Source of the DNA: Limnomonas spitsbergensis
Taxonomy: Eukaryota > Chlorophyta > Chlorophyceae > Chlamydomonadales
Assembly (NCBI GenBank): GCA_037349105.1
Contig: JAYJMM010000041.1
Location: 434,001-498,000 of the forward strand
Direction: 5' to 3'
DNA: 64,000 nt
Of the stretch, positions 57,701-64,000 are shown one piece after another (the stretch's first letter is position 1; each line of letters opens with the position of its first letter). The notes under the pieces are model-generated. The model was not told the DNA's origin, ran no database searches, and worked only from the letters and a program-made list of their open reading frames with translations. A program made the position numbers and the translations under genes.

Positions 57701-60700
57701 AATTTGCATCCTCTTGCCAGACTGTTCTTCCTCATCCACACCGATCCACAACCCTGATCTCACCCAGTTCGTCCTAACCCCACACAGATCCTCCTTTCAC
57801 ACTGTTCATCCTTATCCCACGCTGGTCCTCGTCTCACACATTTCACCCTATTTTAAAACGGATCCTCCTCTCACCAGCACTGCATACAGCGAGGAGCATG
57901 CCCTGGCCAGCTTGACGTTGGAGGTGACCAGAAGCACGGGGGCGCATGGGCGGTACTTAGCGATGAGCCGCGCTGTCTTCCCATTCTCGCTAAACACAAT
58001 GAGCATGCCTGAGGGACAGAGGGGGGGCAAGGGAAGGTCACGTGTTTTACTCTTTCCAACGTTGGTCATGAACCCCAAATGCTTCGCCTGTCAGCACCAC
58101 AAGTTTCATAACCTGACACTCTACAAAACACATGGACTGATGGAGCTATGGCCACACATTATTTGGAGCACTGGCAGAGGTTACTTCCGTTACACAAGGC
58201 ATGACAGGAAGCTGCCAGGAAGCTGCATAAACAGGTGAGCCTCAGGCTGAGGAGGATGGGGCGAGGAGGCAGGCCACCAGCCCCTGGGACAACCCTCCGC
58301 CTAAACACTCAACCCTGCCTCACCACAAGGCGGCAGTGAGTTCCCAGGCCCTTGGCTGGTCACACACACACACACACACACGAACCCAGTTAATATCCAC
58401 AATCCGCACCATTGTTCCCAGGCAGTTGCCCCTGCCTCCCCCCCCCACCCCCATTTCCACTGACGCCTCTCACTCACATGAAGCTCCCGGTGCCCCACGC
58501 ACCTGGGCGCATGTCCACTGCGTTCTTAGACATGGAGCACACGATGGACTCGATGGCTGACACGGGTTTGGGAGTGAACGAGCGGATGTAGTCAAATGTC
58601 TGGTAGAAGTTCACACCTGAAGTGTGGAATGTGGAGGAAATGGGGACAAGGGCGGTAGTCAGAGGAATCATTGTGCAAGAATATCCTGTCAGCTTCTCTG
58701 TCTCATTATTTGTCATCTGTGACCAGGCACATAACCAAGAATGATCTGAATATCAGCCGGGTCCGGGTTCACGGATTACGGTTTGTTGAGGAATGAGATG
58801 AAACCCTGGTGCATAACCCTATTTTGATTGTCTCCACTTGCTAGGTCTTTGGGATGTCCCACTGCTAAGGCCCCTCAATGTGGAACTTTGATCTGTGTTC
58901 TCGCTATGATAGCCACAAGGAATAGTCACTGCTGAGCCAGATCAGGGGAGGCCCCACTACTCTGCTCCCCCAAATCCTCACCGATCTCGGCGCTCCTGCA
59001 AATGCTTGCCATTGTCGCGACTGTCGCGTCAGGAAATGCGCCGTTGGCGGTTTCTCCGGAGAGCATGACGCAATCGGTGCCGTCGAACACTGCATTGGCG
59101 ACGTCGGTCATCTCGGCACGTGTCGGGATCGGGTTGGTAATCATGGACTCCAGCATCTGGGTGGCGGTGACGATAAACTTGCCGGCAATGTTGGCCTTTG
59201 TGATCATCATCTTCTGGGCCAAGGGCACCTGCTCATATGGGCAGGCAAGCAGTGGTGCATGGGTGCATGCATGGAATCAGATCAGCAGGGGCGGTATCCG
59301 CAGGCATTCTCTGTTGCCTTCTCCAGTGGCCGCTCCTCCTTAGGATCGATCTCCAATGTAGATCTCTGCCACAAACTGCACACTCTACATGCCTTCATTG
59401 CTAAAAAGCAACCTCCCTGACACCTGCTGGAACATCATAGGAATTTCCTGAAGCAACTCACACAGCCAGACCCCCATTGCTATCAAAATGCAAATAGATT
59501 CCCACCGTTTTGTCCAGTTACCAAGGACATACAAACCTTGCAGTCATTCCCATACCCCCCATCCCTCAGAAGCAGCCTCAAGATCAGCATGAGGGTCTAT
59601 CAGAGGCTGCCTGGCTGATTGGAAGCCCCATCCACCCGTTTCCTTGCAAGCACCCAGCCTTCACCCACCTTCTCCACAGGGATCTCCATCCCCAGGTCCC
59701 CGCGTGCCACCATGATGCCGTCTGTGGCCTCGAGGATCTCATCGAAGTTCTGCAGCCCGGCAGCATTCTCAATCTTGGAGATGATCTTCACCTGCAGACA
59801 TAGCCAACAGAGCGGGAGTCAGCCCTGGCCAGGAGGAGTTGCTCTCGCTTCATGACAGGCTGCTTTTTCAATATTGGATGTACTTGTAACCTACAGCAAC
59901 AGCCACAGGGGACTTAAGTGAGGCCATGCAGGCACAGCCACAGTTAGTAAGGCAGACTTGGCCCTGGCGTTAGCCCCTGCCAGGAGGAGGTGCTCTCACT
60001 TCATGAGGAGCAGATGATCCTGAGATGGTTGTCAGCTGGCAAACCGCAGAGGCGACAGGCGACAGGCAGGAGGCAAGTGAACAGCAGCCTACTCCCAACC
60101 CAGGCATTGACACCACTTGCTGGGTTCAAGAGATCACAGGAACAGGCTGAATCTCTGGACCAGGTGGCATGGCAGACAAGGGATCCGGGTAGAGTAACGA
60201 AGGCATGGCCCGACCCGCGGTGTGATAATGTGATTCAATGCCATGCCCCACAGATCTGAAAATGGAATTAGGGACCAGGGGCACAAGTCACCATCGGCCT
60301 GTGCTGATCCCTGGCTGTGGTGCCTTTGCAATACTGAGGTTATTGCACAGCCGCTGCAGCCTGAAAGGAGTGAAGGTGGCCAGCAGGACACAACGCACTG
60401 AGTGGGGCCTTGAGAGCATGCGCGCCTCACGGCGCAGCGAGAGGCTTTTGCAGGAAGGCGCCCTGGCACAGCACAGCGTCATGCCTGCTGCAAGGCCTGG
60501 AGAACTCCCACTGCAGAGTCCAATCCCCCTGCCAAGAAAGCGAACAGGAGTGAACCTAGGATTTCAAACAAGCCTCCCCCTTCCTAATCCATATTACCAA
60601 ACCCTTGTTCTCCTCCTTGTTCCTGAACCCCCTTCCTAATCCATATTACCAAACCCTTGTTCTCCTCCTTGTTCCTGAACCCCCTTCATACCCCATGCTC

Positions 60701-63700
60701 CCACCCCCCCGTCCCACTCCATGCTTCCCAAGCTCCCCCCCCCTGCCTTTATACCCTGATTGAACACCACTCACATTCTGCCCCCCGGCCTCATCCAGCA
60801 CTCTGCGGATGAACTGTACATCATCCTTGCTCTGTACGAATGATGCTGCCACATAGTCCATCTGATGCTTTGCAGCAAAGTTCTGGAGGTCATCAATGTC
60901 CTTCTCCGTCAGCACGGGGATGTCCACCTTCACACCGGGCAGGTTGCCGTTCTTGCGCTCACCCAGGCTCTTGCTGTTGAGCACCGTGCCTCTGAGCTCA
61001 GTGGAGCTGAGGATCTCATCAACCTGGATGGACAGTGAGCCATCAGCAAGCAGGATCTTGTTGCCAGGGCCCACACTCGTGCACAGCTTCTGATAGCTGA
61101 GGCCGATGCGGGTCTCCTTCTCATCCTTGAAGCCCTCGAAGGTGGTGTAAGCTTCACCCACAGCCTCCACGATGATTGACTGGCCTGCCACCAGGTCAAT
61201 GGACTTGTGGTCCCGGAGCATGGCAGTGCGGATCTCGGGGCCCTTGGTGTCGAGCAGGGCTCCTGCGAAGCTTCCTTTTGCCTTGCAAACCTGCGGAGAT
61301 ATGGGCCAATGTCAATGACGGTACACCTCTGGGCCCTGCTCAAAAGGCTTGACTGCGTGGCCAAGTATGCTTGTTGTGGGCCTAGTATGCTTCTGTTTTC
61401 ACGCGAGTTTGTCGTGATCTGTTCAAGATGTCAGACAACCTAGACTTCAGAGATGATGAGAAGCTGCCAGTTCCCCTCCCTCATCGTCGGCCCTGAGCAT
61501 CTACTACTCAATGGGACTGATGGAATCCACATGACAAAGCTGAGGGGCCTTCCCATGAATGCCAGCAGCTTGCTTGCCCCAGACTGCACCCTACCTTACG
61601 GTACCGCTCCAGGACCTCGAAGTGGCCCTCTTGGCTCCCGTGTGAGAAGTTGAAACGCAGGATGTTCATCCCGGCATCCAGCAGCTTGCCCAGCGTCTCT
61701 TCTTTCCAGCAGGCGGGACCGGCCGTGCAGATGATTTTGGTTTTGCGCACACAGTTCTTGTTCTGGGCGTCGCCCAGGATGGTGTCTAAGCCAATCTTGG
61801 TGGATCTGCGACCAGGAGGGCCCAGGGTAGGCTCAAAGGTAGGCTCAAGGTAGCAAAGGGAAGCACGCTCTAGTGAACTGCCAGGCTTGGTTGGACGATT
61901 TCAACACTTCATCACCTGCTCACACCCAGTCAGGAAAATGTGACACAGGCCAACAGGCAACAGATTCAAACCATTGTCTTGAACGTGACCAAGAAAGCCT
62001 ACCATGTTTTTACTCTCCCACCCGCCACCTGCCCATCATCTAATTAAAGCAAGCAAGCACAAATAAGTACAAGCAAACAGCTTTCCTTTCTTCCCTCTTT
62101 TACCTTCTCCCTTGACTTTCCTAGCTGACTTAACGTTTGCCGACGTGGCCGAGTTTATTTAAGCAGGGCCCAGAGGTGTAACGTCATAAACACAGCTTTC
62201 ATCCCCCCCCTCCCTCCCCTCCCCTCCCCACACCTGTGGTAAACGATGCTCTTGCCCGTGTAAGCCGTGTGCCCCAGGGGAATATTGGATGCCACCTGTC
62301 CCAGCACCATGGCTTTCACGATCAGGCGCTGGTCGTCGTACAGCAGCCTGGCCCCCTTGGGCATGACCTTGCGCTTGACCACTATCACAGTGTCACCCGG
62401 CTGAAGGTCGACCACGCCCTGTGTGCACAAGGTGATGGTGGCATAGGGGTGAAGGTCCGCGGGGGGGGGGTAGATTGAAGTGCAGAGTTCAAATGTAGAT
62501 TGGTAAGCAGGGCTGTCATGCGTGTCAGGATAAGTATGCCTCAAGTGGCCTTTCAAGCTGGATTGCTGCGCATCTTCCTTTTGTAAGCTGAGGCCAATCC
62601 AACGGTGTGACTCAGCAGAGAGTGGCAGCACCCTCTCACCATGCCCCTTGCATAGGTTGCCACGCTCTCCAACATCACATGGAAGTCCTCCTCAACGATA
62701 TCCTCCCGGTACATGCCTGTCTGCCCGTACATGGACCTGGGTGTGGGAGCAGGGTGTGGGATTAGGGTTCAGGGGAAGGGCCACCACATCAGAGATGTCC
62801 TCCCGGTACATGCCTGTCTGCCCGTACATGGACCTGGGTGTGGGAGCAGGGTATGGGAGTAGGGTTCAGGGGATGGGCCACCACATCAGAGATGTCCTCT
62901 CAGTGCATGCCTGTCTGACCGTACATGGACCTGGGTGTGGGAGCAGGGTATGGGAGTAGGGTTCAGGGGATGGGCCACCACATCAGAGCTGTCCTCTCAG
63001 TGCATGCCTGTCTGACCGTACATGGACCTGGGTGTGGGAGCAGGGTATGGGAGTAGGGTTCAGGGGATGGGCCACCACATCAGAGCTGTCCTCTCAGTGC
63101 ATGCCTGTCTGACCGTACATGGACCTGGGTGTGGGAGCAGGGTATGGGAGTAGGGTTCAGGGGATGGGCCACCACATCAGAGCTGTCCTCTCAGTGCATG
63201 CCTGTCTGACCGTACATGGACCTGGGTGTGGGAGCAGGGTATGGGAGTAGGGTTCAGGGGATGGGCCACCACATCAGAGCTGTCCTCTCAGTGCATGCCT
63301 GTCTGACCGTACATGGACCTGGGTGTGGGAGCAGGGTATGGGAGTAGGGTTCAGGGGATGGGCCACCACATCAGAGCTGTCCTCTCAGTGCATGCCTGTC
63401 TGACCGTACATGGACCTGGGCACATAATATAGGTGTAGGCTTAAAAGCTGAATGGTAACTTCCGTCTCGCCAGGATCTTTCAGGCGTCATAAAGATTGGT
63501 GCGTGCCAGATCTTGAGCACTCCATAACCGGCAAGCTCAAGAATCTAGTTGAACCCTAAACCCTAGCATCATGGATAGCAAAATGACGTCTTGCACCTTA
63601 CTTGGGAGGCGACATCTGCTGCTTCAACACGAATGTCATCCTTCTGTGTGTTTCAACCAGGCCTCAGCATTTTGTGACGCTGTCCGGCCTGTGAAGTGCC

Positions 63701-63930
63701 AGGCCTACCTTGCAAGCTTGTGCAGTCCGACCGGCCCGCCAGATTCAGTCGGACAGCCTGCCTCACTCCATGTCCCTCACCTGCAGTGGCGGATGAGCTG
63801 CTCGTCCGGCGTGACCACAATGACTGGCGCCGCTGGGCGGAACTTGGACACGAGCATGGGCGCGCGGCCGGACGATGTGATGCACACAATGGCCTTGGCG
63901 TTGCAGTCCAGGGCAGACTGGACAGCACCG
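51770..63930 (-). CDS. PYK: Multi-module pyruvate kinase, 5' end outside the window
   Basis: Pyruvate kinase turns phosphoenolpyruvate and ADP into pyruvate and ATP. Nineteen exons join with every phase matching, giving 1202 residues to the stop: 63930-63781, 62736-62640, 62418-62234, 61805-61595, 61290-60775, 59791-59669, 59228-58982, 58616-58503, 58008-57875, 57224-57083, 56763-56622, 56138-55937, 55489-55325, 54848-54682, 54242-54086, 53700-53476, 53055-52814, 52489-52220 and 51890-51770. A normal subunit has about 470-580 residues. Here the C-terminal domain of one module is spliced in frame to a full second module, and that to a full third. Both module borders fall on an intron entered in phase 2, followed by (A/G)TCCAC, encoding RSTKIGLD and RSTVINLD. 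The gene enters from the right edge, so the total number of modules is unknown. Each module has its own entry. Confidence 0.93.
52571..52591. repeat. TG dinucleotide run
   Basis: About ten TG units in a pyruvate kinase intron. A matching CA run lies at 58362-58382 in another intron of the gene. Confidence 0.9.
54547..54665. repeat. 36-bp tandem repeat after a pyruvate kinase donor
   Basis: About three copies of a unit of about 36 bases (GCATGCCCCTCCCGGCCTGC then ATGTACCCCCTGTCT) lie just downstream of exon 54848-54682 on the coding strand. Confidence 0.85.
55868..55925. repeat. 22-bp tandem repeat
   Basis: Two to three copies of CCTCATGTC(A/C)CCTCAATCCC plus TCTT lie beside the donor of exon 56138-55937 on the coding strand. 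Confidence 0.75.
60579..60686. repeat. Perfect duplication of 51 bp, intronic
   Basis: Two adjacent copies of a 51-base unit beginning TTCCTAATCCATATTACCAA lie in a pyruvate kinase intron. Confidence 0.85.
61309..61364 (-). mobile_element. Intronic solo copy of the LINE tail motif
   Basis: Lies about 20 bases upstream of the acceptor of exon 61290-60775, in the same orientation as the gene. It therefore supplies part of the sequence just before a splice site. Confidence 0.65.
62137..62190 (+). mobile_element. Intronic solo copy of the LINE tail motif
   Basis: Runs from CCGACGTGGCCGAGTTT to CCCAGAGGTGTAACGTCAT. Lies in the pyruvate kinase intron between exons 62418-62234 and 61805-61595, opposite to the gene. 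Confidence 0.65.
62234..63930 (-). other. Pyruvate kinase module 1, C-terminal part only
   Basis: Three exons, 143 residues. It begins inside the C-domain ([20 protein letters not shown], then [19 protein letters not shown]) and ends GKSIVYHR, spliced directly to the start of module 2. The segment after the C-domain ([20 protein letters not shown]) is longer than in single-module enzymes. Its catalytic domain lies outside the window. Confidence 0.88.
62702..63420. repeat. 97-bp tandem array of a splice acceptor plus exon start, 7.4 copies
   Basis: Copies begin at 62702, 62799, 62896, 62993, 63090, 63187, 63284 and 63381 with an exact 97-base period. The unit holds the first 35 bases of pyruvate kinase exon 62736-62640 (coding strand GTCCATGTACGGGCAGACAG onward), its CCCAG acceptor and about 60 bases of intron. 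Copy 1 is the real exon. Copy 2 keeps the exon start unchanged. Later copies carry a change creating an in-frame stop (ATGCACTGA). Confidence 0.95.
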
Positions 63931-64000
63931 CTGTGCAGAGGGTGAGGGAAAGCAAGGTGGGTGGGGTCCAGGGATCAGGTCTTAGAGTGAAGTAAGGTTC

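Larger units (their letters stand above)
56622..61805 (-). other. Pyruvate kinase module 2, catalytically complete
   Basis: Eight exons, 543 residues. All the main catalytic motifs match the consensus: [10 protein letters not shown] start, LRFNFSHG (Arg, Asn, Ser), [21 protein letters not shown] (Lys, Glu), [15 protein letters not shown] (Mg ligand Asp), TATQMLESM (Thr) and [11 protein letters not shown]. The C-domain reads [13 protein letters not shown], then [14 protein letters not shown]. About 50 residues then link it to module 3 ([20 protein letters not shown]). The 516-base exon 61290-60775 covers what three exons encode in module 3. Confidence 0.92.

Noticed and set aside
62702..63420. 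CRISPR-like regular repeats
   Set aside because: The units are contiguous with no unique spacers, the host is eukaryotic, and each unit contains a splice junction of the adjacent gene.

Overview
The window is nuclear DNA of a green alga, most likely a chlorophycean (Chlamydomonas-like) species. The genes are intron-rich with GT-AG junctions. Their introns and spacers are full of minisatellites. TGTAA polyadenylation signals, typical of green algae, lie 65 to 97 bases after four of the stop codons. I cannot name the species. I joined exons by hand, requiring reading-frame phase to match at every junction. This worked throughout for six multi-exon genes and failed at two junctions in the first one.

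Layout from left to right: (1) 1-2101, no gene, degenerate tandem repeats. (2) 2102-9704 (+), membrane-anchored alpha/beta hydrolase. (3) 11531-11719 (-), one orphan exon-like ORF. (4) 11920-14912 (-), mitochondrion-type helical-repeat protein with repeats of about 37 residues. (5) 14913-18525, repeats only. (6) 18526-18855 (+), single-exon 109-residue protein. (7) 19552-22597, LINE-type retroelement debris. (8) 22678-25890 (-), 170-residue protein with two membrane segments. (9) 26232-28330, a second LINE fragment with a duplicated upstream segment. (10) 29710-33490 (+), 5-formyltetrahydrofolate cyclo-ligase. (11) 34109-42196 (+) and 44091-50138 (-), a convergent inverted pair of lysosomal-acid-lipase-type lipases. 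(12) 50656-51578, LINE debris. (13) 51770 to beyond 63930 (-), a giant pyruvate kinase made of fused tandem modules, cut by the right edge.

The most notable items are these. The pyruvate kinase gene encodes at least three PK modules in one reading frame. The middle one keeps the catalytic residues and the last has lost several, so it looks like a pseudoenzyme. The two inverted lipases share an almost identical exon 4 although their other exons are clearly diverged, which points to recent gene conversion. At several loci in four genes, the tandem repeats are copies of a splice junction together with the edge of its exon. A dispersed tail of about 58 bp, found about 13 times, is the shared end of the LINE debris and also occurs alone, including in two pyruvate kinase introns.

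The genes do not form one pathway. Cyclo-ligase serves folate one-carbon metabolism, the lipases neutral-lipid hydrolysis, pyruvate kinase the end of glycolysis, and the helical-repeat protein probably organelle RNA.
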